Shown piece after piece: positions 13,609 through 21,075 of a DNA stretch of 38,512 nucleotides. Positions within the stretch are counted from its first letter, which is position 1; every line of letters begins with the position of its first letter. The stretch spans positions 1 through 38,512 of the forward strand of contig JAKAXL010000025.1 in the NCBI GenBank assembly GCA_021816585.1. The letters run 5' to 3'. This stretch comes from Pseudomonadota bacterium. GTDB lineage: Bacteria; Pseudomonadota; Gammaproteobacteria; Burkholderiales; Burkholderiaceae_C. The notes under the pieces are model-generated. The model had not been told where the DNA came from. It did no database searches and saw only the letters and a program-made list of their open reading frames with translations. The translations under genes were made by a program, and so were the position numbers.

Positions 13609-15613
13609 AATCCCCGTCGTCGGGCCCGTGCTGGCGGCGTTCGCGCTGGCCGCACTGGCCTGGCTCGCAGCGCTGGTCGTCGACCTCGTGCGCAGCTCAG
13701 CGTTGCCGCGTGCCATGCTCGCGCTGGGTTGTGCGAGTGCTGCGCTGGGCGCCTTGTGGGCGCTCCCGGCAGGCAGTGCGCTGATCACCCTGCTGCAGTT
13801 CGGCGGCTGGCCGGTGCAATGGCACGCCGATGCCGCGGCGCTGTGGTTGATGCTCCCGGCATTGCTGCCGGCGCTGTTCGCCTGCCTGCTCGGCGGCGCG
13901 GCAGGCGCGCGCGGCTGGGCGGCCGGTGCCGCGATGTCGCTGCTCGGCGCGCTGGGTGTGTTCACGCTGTACGACGGCGCCAGTCTGCTCATCGCCTGGG
14001 AGCTGATGGGCTTGGGCGGCGCCGTCATGCTGCTGGCCGAACACCGCAACACCCAGGCCGGGCACGACAACCTGTTCATGCTCGCGATGCTCGAAGTCGG
14101 CAGCGTCGCGCTGCTGCTGGCCGTGGCCACGTTCGGCGGCGACCTCGGCTTTGCCAGCTACGCGCGGCAATGGGGCACGCTGGCCCCGGCGGCGGCGTTT
14201 GGCGTGGGCCTGCTGTGGCTGCTCGGTTTCGGCGCCAAACTTGGTTTGCTGCCGTTCTACGAGTGGTATCCGGGCGCCTACGGCAGCGGCAGCGGCGCCA
14301 GCGGCGCGCTGATGTCGGGCGTGGTGATGAACGCCGCCTATTTCGCGCTGGGACGCGCGTTGCTGCGCTGGATGGGCACGCCGCCGTGGCTGGGCGGGTT
14401 CGGCGTCGTCGTGCTCGCCGGCGGCGTGCTTAGCGCGATGCTGGCGATCCTGTACGCGTTCCAACAAAACGACTGGCGGCGACTGCTGGCTTTCTCCTCG
14501 GCCGAAAACGCCGCCGTCGCGGTGACCGCACTGGGCGCTGCGTTGGTGTTCCGCGCCGGTGGTCACGACGCACTGGCCGCACTCGCGTGGATCGTTGGCA
14601 TGCTGCACCTGATGGGGCACAGCCTGGCCAAGGGTGCGCTGTTTCTCGCCGCGGACGCGGCCGCCGCGCTGCAGGGTAACCATCAACTGCGGCAGAGCGC
14701 GATCCTGCGCCAGGCGCCGCTGACCGTCGGCGTCGGCGCGGTACTCGCCGCGATGAGCCTGGCGGCGATGCCGCCGACTGCGGGGTTTGTCAGCGAGTGG
14801 TACCTGTTCCAGACGCTGTTCCACGACTTCGCGTTGGCCGGGGACGGCTCGCGCATCGCGCTGGCGCTGGCCGGCGCCGGACTGGCGCTGACCGCCGCGG
14901 CGGCGCTGGCGACCATGGTCAAACTGGTGGGCGTCGGCCTGCTCGGTCAGAACGAACCGCACGCGGCGCAGCACCGCCGGCACCAAGGGCGGATCGGCGG
15001 CGTGTTGCGCGCCGCCGTGCTGATCACCGGGCTGGCGGTGCCGGCATTCGCGGTCGGCCTGATCGCCTGGCTGCCGTCGATGGGCGCCGCGTCATGGCTG
15101 CAGCCCGACGCGCCGGCGCACATGGTGAACGGCTGGCTGTTGGTGCCGCTGTCGGCCGGCTTCGCGTTCATCTCGCCGGCCAAATTGTTGATCGCGGCAC
15201 CGCTGCTTGCGCTGTTGCCGATCGCGCTGCTGTGGGCCAGACGTCGCTATCCGGTGCGGCGCGCGCCGATCTGGTGTGGGGGCGAGGACTATGCGGCGCA
15301 TGCCGGAGCGACCACCGCGCTGGCATTTTCCAACGCGCTGCGCGTCTTCTACAGCTTCGTCTACCGACCGACCAACGCGGTGTCGCGCCAGTTCGAAGGT
15401 CCACGCTACTTTCTCAAGGAGCTGCAGTTCGACTACGACCAGGCTCCCGTTTTCGGTCGCCTGCTGTTCGAGCCCGTGGTACGCGCCGTGCGCTGGTTCA
15501 GCGAGCGCCTTCGCTTCCTGCAAAACGGTCTGATGAACGCATATCTGGCTTACATCGGTTTGCTGCTGCTGATCATTCTCGCGCTGGCCCTCGTCTGGAC
15601 CCCACCTGCGTGA
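13598..15613 (+). CDS. hyfB: HyfB-like antiporter-type membrane subunit
   Basis: 671 residues, the size of E. coli HyfB, and the last gene of the complex (in E. coli hyf it is near the front). Antiporter-family residues are kept: Glu135 in LIAWELMGLGG, Lys214 in FGAKLGLLPFYEW, and a later lysine in HLMGHSLAKGALF. SLAAMPPTAGFVSEWYLFQ is the expected gating-loop helix. The C-terminal region (IWCGGEDYAAHAGATTALAF, FSERLRFLQNGLMNAYLAYI) is typical of HyfB. The ATG overlaps the hyfI stop by 11 bases with GGAGG ahead of it. hyfA, hyfD and the hyfJ/R accessory genes are absent. Confidence 0.9.
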   Translation: MPAEIPVVGPVLAAFALAALAWLAALVVDLVRSSALPRAMLALGCASAALGALWALPAGSALITLLQFGGWPVQWHADAAALWLMLPALLPALFACLLGGAAGARGWAAGAAMSLLGALGVFTLYDGASLLIAWELMGLGGAVMLLAEHRNTQAGHDNLFMLAMLEVGSVALLLAVATFGGDLGFASYARQWGTLAPAAAFGVGLLWLLGFGAKLGLLPFYEWYPGAYGSGSGASGALMSGVVMNAAYFALGRALLRWMGTPPWLGGFGVVVLAGGVLSAMLAILYAFQQNDWRRLLAFSSAENAAVAVTALGAALVFRAGGHDALAALAWIVGMLHLMGHSLAKGALFLAADAAAALQGNHQLRQSAILRQAPLTVGVGAVLAAMSLAAMPPTAGFVSEWYLFQTLFHDFALAGDGSRIALALAGAGLALTAAAALATMVKLVGVGLLGQNEPHAAQHRRHQGRIGGVLRAAVLITGLAVPAFAVGLIAWLPSMGAASWLQPDAPAHMVNGWLLVPLSAGFAFISPAKLLIAAPLLALLPIALLWARRRYPVRRAPIWCGGEDYAAHAGATTALAFSNALRVFYSFVYRPTNAVSRQFEGPRYFLKELQFDYDQAPVFGRLLFEPVVRAVRWFSERLRFLQNGLMNAYLAYIGLLLLIILALALVWTPPA

Positions 15614-15729
15614 AGACGCCATGAAACAACCGGGAGGCACGCCAATGCCCTGACGTCATCGATTCCACGGTGAAGCTTTGGGCTGCACCGCGCAGTACAG
15701 CCCACCTTTCTGCGTCCACGACCTCGATC

Positions 15730-16113
15730 ATGACCTTCGTCTACATCGCCCTTTTTGCCATCGTCGGCGCCTTTGCGCGCTATGGCCAGACCCTCGCCGT
15801 GCAGGGTTTCCTCGGCCGTGACTTCCCGTTCGCAACGCTTTCCATCAACATCCTTGGCTCGTTCCTGATGGGCTTCCTGTTCTTCGAAACCCTCGAGCGC
15901 ATCGAACTCAATCCGGCGCTGCGCACCGGCTTGCTGACCGGCGGGCTCGGCGCCTACACGACGTTCTCGACCTTCTCGCTCGAAACCCTGAACCTGATGG
16001 AGAACGCGCAGTGGATCAAGGCCGCCCTTTACGTGGGTGCATCGGTGGTGCTTTCGATCGCTGCGGCGATCTTCGGCGCCTACCTTTCACGCAACCTCGG
16101 AGTCCAGCGATGA
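15730..16113 (+). CDS. crcB: CrcB/FluC fluoride channel
   Basis: 127-residue four-helix membrane protein of the Fluc family, dual-topology fluoride-specific channels. Motifs: GAFARYGQTL near the start, INILGSFLMGFLFF (the conserved Asn lines the pore), GGLGAYTTFSTFSLETL (the Phe-box and central Na+ region) and a final helix. It sits 116 bases after hyfB in the same direction, and its stop overlaps the next ATG. Together with the fluoride riboswitch at the head of the operon it makes fluoride detoxification the likely purpose of the cluster. No separate riboswitch was found in the gap before it. Confidence 0.93.
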   Translation: MTFVYIALFAIVGAFARYGQTLAVQGFLGRDFPFATLSINILGSFLMGFLFFETLERIELNPALRTGLLTGGLGAYTTFSTFSLETLNLMENAQWIKAALYVGASVVLSIAAAIFGAYLSRNLGVQR

Positions 16114-16424
16114 AATCCGTCACCATGGCTCGCATCTACATCAAGGAAGGCGACAAGGTCCAGGGCCACAACTTGATGCAGGAAATCTTCCACCTGCTGC
16201 ACAGCGACCAGAAGGTCCACGGCGTCACCGTGTTCCGCGGCATAGCCGGCTTCGGCAGCCACGGTGAGGTCCACGCCGACGACCTGCTGCGCCTCACCGT
16301 CCACCTGCCATTGGTCATCGAGTTCTACGACGACCCGGAAGTCGTCGCCGCGGTTTTGCCGCGCATCCAGCAGATGGTTCCGGGCGGCCACATTGTGTCG
16401 TGGTCGGCCCAGTGCGGCGCCTGA
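16110..16424 (+). CDS. DUF190 family protein
   Basis: 104-residue protein of the DUF190 family, which has a PII-like fold: ARIYIKEGDKVQGHNLMQEI, GVTVFRGIAGFGSHGEVHAD, LPLVIEFYDDPEVVAAVLP. Members are often encoded next to crcB; their biochemical role is unknown. The ATGA overlap with crcB indicates co-translation and suggests an accessory or sensing partner of the channel. Cytoplasmic, with no signal or membrane segment. Confidence 0.88.
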   Translation: MKSVTMARIYIKEGDKVQGHNLMQEIFHLLHSDQKVHGVTVFRGIAGFGSHGEVHADDLLRLTVHLPLVIEFYDDPEVVAAVLPRIQQMVPGGHIVSWSAQCGA

Positions 16425-16449
16425 GTTTGGCTCGTCGAGGAGACTGCGC

Positions 16450-17064
16450 ATGCATATCGTTCTGACGCGACACGGAGAAGTCGAGGGCATCGACCCGCCG
16501 CGCTTTCGCGGTCGCATGGAACTCGAGCTGACTGAAGCCGGTCGCCGCCAGGCCCAGTCCCTGGGCACAGCCGTGGCGCGCCAGTTCAAGCCCGACGCCG
16601 TGCTGACCAGCCCGATGAAACGCTGCCGCGACACCGGGGCCGCGATCGGGCATGCCTGCGGCGTCACCCCCGTCGTCCTGCCAGGGATCGACGATTTCGA
16701 TTACGGTCAATGACAGTGGATGAGCCACGCGCAGGCCCAGGCCGAGCACCTACGCGCCTACGAGCTGTGGAAGCGATCCCCGCAGTGGATGCGCTTCCCC
16801 GGAGGCGAATCCCTGCAGGACGTCGCGCTGCGCACGACCGATGCGCTGCGCAGCCTGTGGTCGCAGCATCACGACGGCACCGTGGTGCTGGTCGCGCACG
16901 ACAGCGTCAACCGGGTCGTGCTGCTCCACGCGCTGGATCTGCCGCTGTCGGCCTACTGGCGCATCGAGCAGGAGCCGTGCTGCATCAACGAGTTGTTCGT
17001 CGATGTCGACGGCACCGTCAAGCTGTTGCGCCTGAACGATGCGTCGCATCTGCAGCCAAGGTAA
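16450..17064 (+). pseudogene. Histidine phosphatase (phosphoglycerate-mutase superfamily), interrupted by in-frame TGA
   Basis: The reading frame encodes a full histidine phosphatase: RHG motif in HIVLTRHGEVEG, the RCRDTG region, then VLVAHDSVNRVVLLHAL with the second catalytic His. A TGA at 16711-16713 splits it in the same frame. The surrounding residues, DFDYGQ-stop-QW, align with the family motif D-Y/F-G-x-W, so a TGG to TGA change at the conserved Trp explains the stop. An internal ATG at 16720 could restart the second half, but that half lacks the RHG histidine. Neighbours are crcB-DUF190 upstream, in the same direction. It might be a true mutation or a sequencing error. Confidence 0.8.
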
Positions 17065-17069
17065 ACCGC

Positions 17070-17095
17070 GCGGCAGGCGAAGCATGCCCTGCCGC
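17070..17095. terminator. Possible bidirectional hairpin between convergent genes
   Basis: 8-bp stem GCGGCAGG / CCTGCCGC with a 10-base loop, placed between the end of the phosphatase gene and the end of the MutS-like gene. It has no T tract, so termination activity is uncertain. Confidence 0.35.
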
Positions 17096-17157
17096 CTGCC
17101 GGCGCGGTCGCGGCAGCGCGAGCCGGACCGCCCGCGTGCGATGGTCACGCGCTGCGC

Positions 17158-18729
17158 TCAACGATCCGTGCCATCGCGGGCAAGGGGCGGCGCGTCACCA
17201 CCGAACAACTCGGCATAGACATCAGCGCTAAAACTCGTATCCAATGCGGCACCGACTTCGAGCCTGTAGCTGCGAACCCCTCGCTCGGCACGTGGCGCGC
17301 GCAGGAACAGCGCATCGCCGCGCCGCGCAGACGCCAAGCGCCGCGCCGCGTCGAACAGGTGCGTGACCATGTACACCGCGATGTCGCGTTCGCGAAACGC
17401 TTCGACGACATCGAGCAGGAGTTGTGAACCCTCGCGCTCGTTGGTCGACGCGAACGATTCGTTGGACAGCCACAGCGCGCCGGGGCCGATCCAGTCGGCG
17501 ATCGCGCTGATGCGCACCAGTTCCTCGTCGAGCTTGCCGCCGCGCATCGCGGCGTCCTCCTCGCGCTTGTGGTGGGTGTAGATTCCGCATCGCATGCCAC
17601 CGGCGTAATTGCGCGCGGCGACGAACATGCCGGCCTGGAACATCAATTGCGCCAGTCCGAGCGCACGCAGCAAAGTCGACTTGCCGCCCTGGTTCGTTCC
17701 GGTGACCACGATCAGCAGCGCCGCTGCGGCATTGACGTCGTTGTCCGCCGGCGCTCGCCCCAGCGTCAGCGCCAGCGTCGGGTCACGCAGCGCGCTGGTG
17801 CGCAACTGCAGCGCGTCATCGCCGATCTCCGGCATGCAAGTCGCCACGTCGAGCGCAGCCAGGCGCTCGTGCAGGCGCACGCAGCCGAGTAGAAAGGCAA
17901 GTTCGCCGCGCAAGGTGTCGAGAAAGGCAAAGACATGCTCGGTGGCCTGGGCCAGCGCGTTGGCCACCTCGTTGATCGCGCGGTCGCCGATCTCGGACAG
18001 AGCCCGCGCGCCAGCCTCGTCTCGAGGATGAAGACGGAACGCGAACTGCGGAGCCGCCTTGCCCAGCAACCTGGCCCACCAGTTCACACGCTCGCCGCCA
18101 CCGACGTAAAGCACCTGCGTGCCAATGTGGTTTCCAGCACCGAGCGATGCGCCGAACAGCATGCCGTCGCGAAAGCCCAGCGCGGCGAGCTCCGAACGGG
18201 CCTCGGCCATCCACGGCTCGTCGAGTTCGGTACGCAGCTGCGCGAACAGGTCGCGGAACGCAACCGACGCGAAGGAGGATTCGAGCGCCAGCGCATGCTT
18301 GCGCAGGCGCTGCAAATACACCAGCAACGCCTGCAGCATGTCGATGGCACTGTGCAAGGTCCAGCCCGGGTGCTGCGCGAGCAGATCGAGACTGACGATG
18401 TGCTGTTTGCGGCTTTCGATCGACTCGATCACCAAGTCGTACAACTCGCGTACTTCGGCAGGGTGCGCGAGTGCATCGCGCAGTGCGGCCTGGCGGTGCA
18501 GGACCCGCGCCGCATCGCCTGTGCCGCTGGCCGCAGCAAGCACCGCCTGTGCCACCTTGCGCACATAGTCGTCGCCAGCGGCCATCGCCTCGACCAGCTT
18601 GTCGACTTCGAGATCCCGTGCCACGTCCGGCCACTGCGGCGGGGATAGGACAGACGCCGGGGGGAGCGGCGTTTGCCCGCCCGCTCCGGGAGACGAGGCG
18701 GAAGGGGGGTCGAGCAGATTCGGCGTCAT
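17158..18729 (-). CDS. MutS-like ATPase 1
   Basis: 523 residues with a MutS core/lever region (about 40-330) and a C-terminal MutS ATPase domain, but without the mismatch-binding domain I of true MutS. Walker A is GTNQGGKS (344-351). Walker B reads ALWLSNESFASTNEREG, with Asn423-Glu424 where MutS has Asp-Glu. The N-terminal 30 residues are proline-rich and low complexity. Its ATG overlaps the stop of the MutS-like gene upstream (ATGA), so the two are co-expressed and may form a heterodimer. It converges on the crcB operon. Surveys of fluoride riboswitches, as I recall, list MutS-like genes among regulated targets. Confidence 0.85.
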   Translation of the reverse strand: MTPNLLDPPSASSPGAGGQTPLPPASVLSPPQWPDVARDLEVDKLVEAMAAGDDYVRKVAQAVLAAASGTGDAARVLHRQAALRDALAHPAEVRELYDLVIESIESRKQHIVSLDLLAQHPGWTLHSAIDMLQALLVYLQRLRKHALALESSFASVAFRDLFAQLRTELDEPWMAEARSELAALGFRDGMLFGASLGAGNHIGTQVLYVGGGERVNWWARLLGKAAPQFAFRLHPRDEAGARALSEIGDRAINEVANALAQATEHVFAFLDTLRGELAFLLGCVRLHERLAALDVATCMPEIGDDALQLRTSALRDPTLALTLGRAPADNDVNAAAALLIVVTGTNQGGKSTLLRALGLAQLMFQAGMFVAARNYAGGMRCGIYTHHKREEDAAMRGGKLDEELVRISAIADWIGPGALWLSNESFASTNEREGSQLLLDVVEAFRERDIAVYMVTHLFDAARRLASARRGDALFLRAPRAERGVRSYRLEVGAALDTSFSADVYAELFGGDAPPLARDGTDR

Positions 18730-20357
18730 CGGGTGATCCTTTGCAGCAGCGCCTCGCGCGTGACCCGGTACTTCTGCGCCAGTGCGCGCGCGTAGGCCTT
18801 ACCGTCGGCGCGGCGCCGGACGACTTTGAACGTGCGCACGGTCGGATCTGCCGCGTCGACCTGCGCGACCAGGCTGACCGTGCCGGCATCGAAGCGCGCA
18901 AGCTCGTCGAGGAACGTGACGAAAATGCAGCGGCAGCCGACATCGCGCAACCTGCCCATCATGCGCTGGCCAAGCCAGACGGCGTCGTCGAGCGACGTCG
19001 ACGAGAACACCTCGTTCATCACAACCACGCTGCGTGCCGTCGCCGCCTCGATGATCGCGCGCATGCGCACCAGGTCGTCCAGCAGCTTGCCGCGCTGGTT
19101 GTCGATGTTCTCGGCGCGTTCGAAGTGCGTCAGAATGCGCTCGGGAAACACCACACGCGCGCTGCGCGCAGCAACGGGAAGTCCCAGCGCCGCGATGTAG
19201 TGCAACTGACCGAAGGTGCGCGCCAGTGTCGTCTTGCCACCGTGGTTGGGTCCCGTGACGACGAGCATGCGTTCGGCACCGCGCAGAGCGAAGTCGTTGC
19301 AGACCACCTTGCTCGGTGTCTTCGCGGCCTGTGCGGCCAGCGCCAGGTCGGCCGCTTCGACTACCTCGACGTCACCTTCGTCGGCAAGCTCGGGCAGGCA
19401 GCTTTCGACGCCGGCTGCGCGCATGCGACGCAGGAAATCCCACCAACCCAAATAGAACACCAGTTCGCCATCCAGGTTCAGCCAGCGCGCATCGGCAAAG
19501 CGCGCGTGCTCTCGCGTGAATTGCTCGAGCCGGGCGAATAGCTTCGGATGCAGCAGCGCGACCCGATCGATGATTTGCGCTTCGATGTGATTCATGTCCG
19601 CTGGCGCTTCGAGCTTTGCTCGATGGTCGCGAACTTCCCCCTGGCGAAAGCGTTCGAAAGTCCTGGCCACCAGCGCGCTGAAGTCCTCGGCTTGTGGGTC
19701 GCGCAGCAACGTGACCCGATCGCCTTCGATGCGCACGGCGTAGCACACGCGGTCGAGTTCTTCGCGCAGTGCTGTGGCCTCAGTGACGAGGCAGGCATGC
19801 GCCGCACCGCCCAGCTCAGCCTGCAGTGCGGCGAGCAGGCGCTGCAGGAGCGGCGCGCGCGGCGCGGCGGCGGCCAACGTGGTGGCGAGCTGGCGCAGCG
19901 CTTCACCGTAGATGCGCGCCGCGTCGACGAACCAACCCTGTGCCTCGATGGCGCTCGCCGTGCGCTCTGCACGGAGCAGGTGCTCGCGCATCGACGCCAT
20001 CGCCAGCTGGAAGCTACGCATGGCCTGAGCCAGCTCGTCGCGCCCTAGGTCGGCCGCAACTTGCTGACGCCGCCGCGCGACCCGCGCATCGGACGGGGCG
20101 CTGACGAACGCCTGTTTCAGCCAGGCGAAGACCTCCCCGCGCCATCGCGCGTCGACCTCCTCGTACCCGTAGCTGTAGGCCTTCGGCTTGCGCGGCTCCA
20201 CACCACCATAGGCGGCATCGAAGATCGCGTCGAGGAACAAGTCGCGAATGAAGTCGTCCTGGTACGTGGGTGGTGCACTTTCGTCGTGCGCGGAGTCGGA
20301 GAGCAGGCTGACGGACGCATCGATGGGCTGGAGTGACCGCGCACTGTCTTCTTGCAT
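18726..20357 (-). CDS. MutS-like ATPase 2
   Basis: 543 residues, first gene of the leftward pair. The N-terminal 350 residues are helical MutS core/clamp-like sequence with no mismatch-recognition domain. The ATPase has Walker A GPNHGGKT (369-376), an HFE motif in ILTHFERAENIDNQRGKL and Walker B VVVMNEVFSSTSLDD, again Asn-Glu rather than Asp-Glu. The ATG at 20357 is preferred over the GTG at 20366 because AGGTGAG sits five bases ahead of it. A fluoride riboswitch lies about 340 bases upstream on the same strand. Confidence 0.84.
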   Translation of the reverse strand: MQEDSARSLQPIDASVSLLSDSAHDESAPPTYQDDFIRDLFLDAIFDAAYGGVEPRKPKAYSYGYEEVDARWRGEVFAWLKQAFVSAPSDARVARRRQQVAADLGRDELAQAMRSFQLAMASMREHLLRAERTASAIEAQGWFVDAARIYGEALRQLATTLAAAAPRAPLLQRLLAALQAELGGAAHACLVTEATALREELDRVCYAVRIEGDRVTLLRDPQAEDFSALVARTFERFRQGEVRDHRAKLEAPADMNHIEAQIIDRVALLHPKLFARLEQFTREHARFADARWLNLDGELVFYLGWWDFLRRMRAAGVESCLPELADEGDVEVVEAADLALAAQAAKTPSKVVCNDFALRGAERMLVVTGPNHGGKTTLARTFGQLHYIAALGLPVAARSARVVFPERILTHFERAENIDNQRGKLLDDLVRMRAIIEAATARSVVVMNEVFSSTSLDDAVWLGQRMMGRLRDVGCRCIFVTFLDELARFDAGTVSLVAQVDAADPTVRTFKVVRRRADGKAYARALAQKYRVTREALLQRITR

Positions 20358-20696
20358 GTTGCTCACCTGCTGGAACAGGGGAACACGACTGGGTCCCCAA
20401 TCCCGGGCACGAGCCGCTGACGACGGTTGCGCTTCGGCATACGCCCGCTGCGCGACAACGTGTCGAGGCTTCGTCCCGCGCCGATCGCGACGGCAGGGTC
20501 AAACGTGCAGGCATCCACGAACGCTCCACCGCGCGAATATTCGCCCGTGCTTCCGCCTTCAATGCGGCCGCTCGATCGCCTGGTTGGATGGGTTGGTGGG
20601 CGAAGAAATGAGCGCCCTGATTCGATGCGCAGCAATGGCACCTCCCGTAAACGGATAGCCTGCTCGACCTGCCCTGCATCTATGCAAGGCATCCGG
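20358..20696 (-). other. Long 5' leader between fluoride riboswitch and MutS-like genes
   Basis: About 340 bases with no recognisable gene. Right after the aptamer is a hairpin CCTTGCAT-AG-ATGCAGGG (one G-T pair, 20672-20689). A 109-codon minus-strand ORF (20363-20692) spans the interval and ends just before the MutS start, but it resembles no family I know and could be chance in GC-rich DNA. The leader may be an expression platform or decayed DNA. Confidence 0.4.
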
Positions 20697-20747
20697 GTAG
20701 ACGTCGTCAGCCGGGAGGCGGTTGGTTCAGGAGGACGTCATCTCCCC
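20697..20747 (-). ncRNA. Second fluoride riboswitch, upstream of the MutS-like pair
   Basis: On the minus strand the aptamer reads GGAG-ATGACGTC-CTCC (P1 and loop, 20745-20730), then TGAACCAACCGCC, a short P2 GCC-TCCC-GGC and the conserved 3' strand GGCTGACGACGTCTAC ending at 20697. The loop GACGTC pairs with the GACGTC of the 3' strand, the fluoride-aptamer pseudoknot. CTGACG replaces the commoner CTGATG. P1 layout is the GGAG-N8-CTCC form. Together with the aptamer at 8050 it means both transcription units of the cluster sense fluoride. Confidence 0.85.
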
Positions 20748-20753
20748 ACTTCG

Positions 20754-20782
20754 ATTACATCACAACTGTTCGTACTGGAGCA
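20754..20782 (-). promoter_or_regulatory. Predicted promoter for the MutS-like transcript
   Basis: On the minus strand an extended -10, TGATGTAAT (hexamer 20759-20754), would start RNA near 20747, exactly at the 5' end of the aptamer. The -35 at 20782-20777 (TGCTCC) is poor. Confidence 0.45.
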
Positions 20783-20786
20783 CGGG

Positions 20787-20921
20787 GGCATTCGGGTGGA
20801 CAAGGAGCGCGTGCGCACGCTCATGAGCCCGCACGGCGTTCGCGCCCGAGGCAGGCGCAAGTTCAAGGCCACCACCGACAGCGACTACAAGCTGCCAGTT
20901 GTGCTGAACCTGCTAGACCAG
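20787..20921 (+). pseudogene. IS3-family transposase fragment
   Basis: About 45 codons reading GIRVDKERVRTLMSPHGVRA, then RGRRKFKATTDSDYKLPVV, then NLLDQ. This is the segment of IS3-family OrfB just before the DDE catalytic core (usually RVARLMREHGIRGRxRRKFKATTDS). Nothing of the catalytic domain follows. It is a remnant of an insertion sequence next to the right inverted-repeat copy. Confidence 0.75.
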
Positions 20922-21024
20922 ACAACGCTTCGCACGCTGTGTTGCCGTCTAAGGTCCACATGACCAGTTGGCCCGCGCAGGATGCGCTCGCTCAGGGCGC
21001 CGGCGATTTCGGCGGCCGCTGCCT

Positions 21025-21075
21025 GCACCATTGCGGTCGCCAGCGCGGGATGAGCCCAACGCCCGCTTCGGCCGA
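21025..21075 (+). repeat. Right copy of inverted repeat flanking the fluoride cluster
   Basis: Near-identical, inverted copy of 7903-7953 (shared CAACGCCCGCTTCGGCCGA). It lies just beyond the IS3 fragment. It suggests that 7.9-21.1 kb moved or was inverted as a unit. Confidence 0.7.

Noticed and set aside
15614-15729. A separate fluoride riboswitch directly before crcB
   Set aside because: The gap has GGAGGCACGCC and CCCTGACGTC, but no GGxGATG stem with matching pseudoknot and no CTAC end; crcB is probably served by the operon riboswitch.
16711-16713. Selenocysteine codon in the histidine phosphatase
   Set aside because: The family has Trp here, not Cys or Sec, and no SECIS-like hairpin is evident right after the TGA; a TGG to TGA change is simpler.
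20363-20692. 109-codon minus-strand ORF as a real gene in the MutS leader
   Set aside because: No recognisable motif and no clear Shine-Dalgarno at the ATG; kept only as a note in the leader entry.
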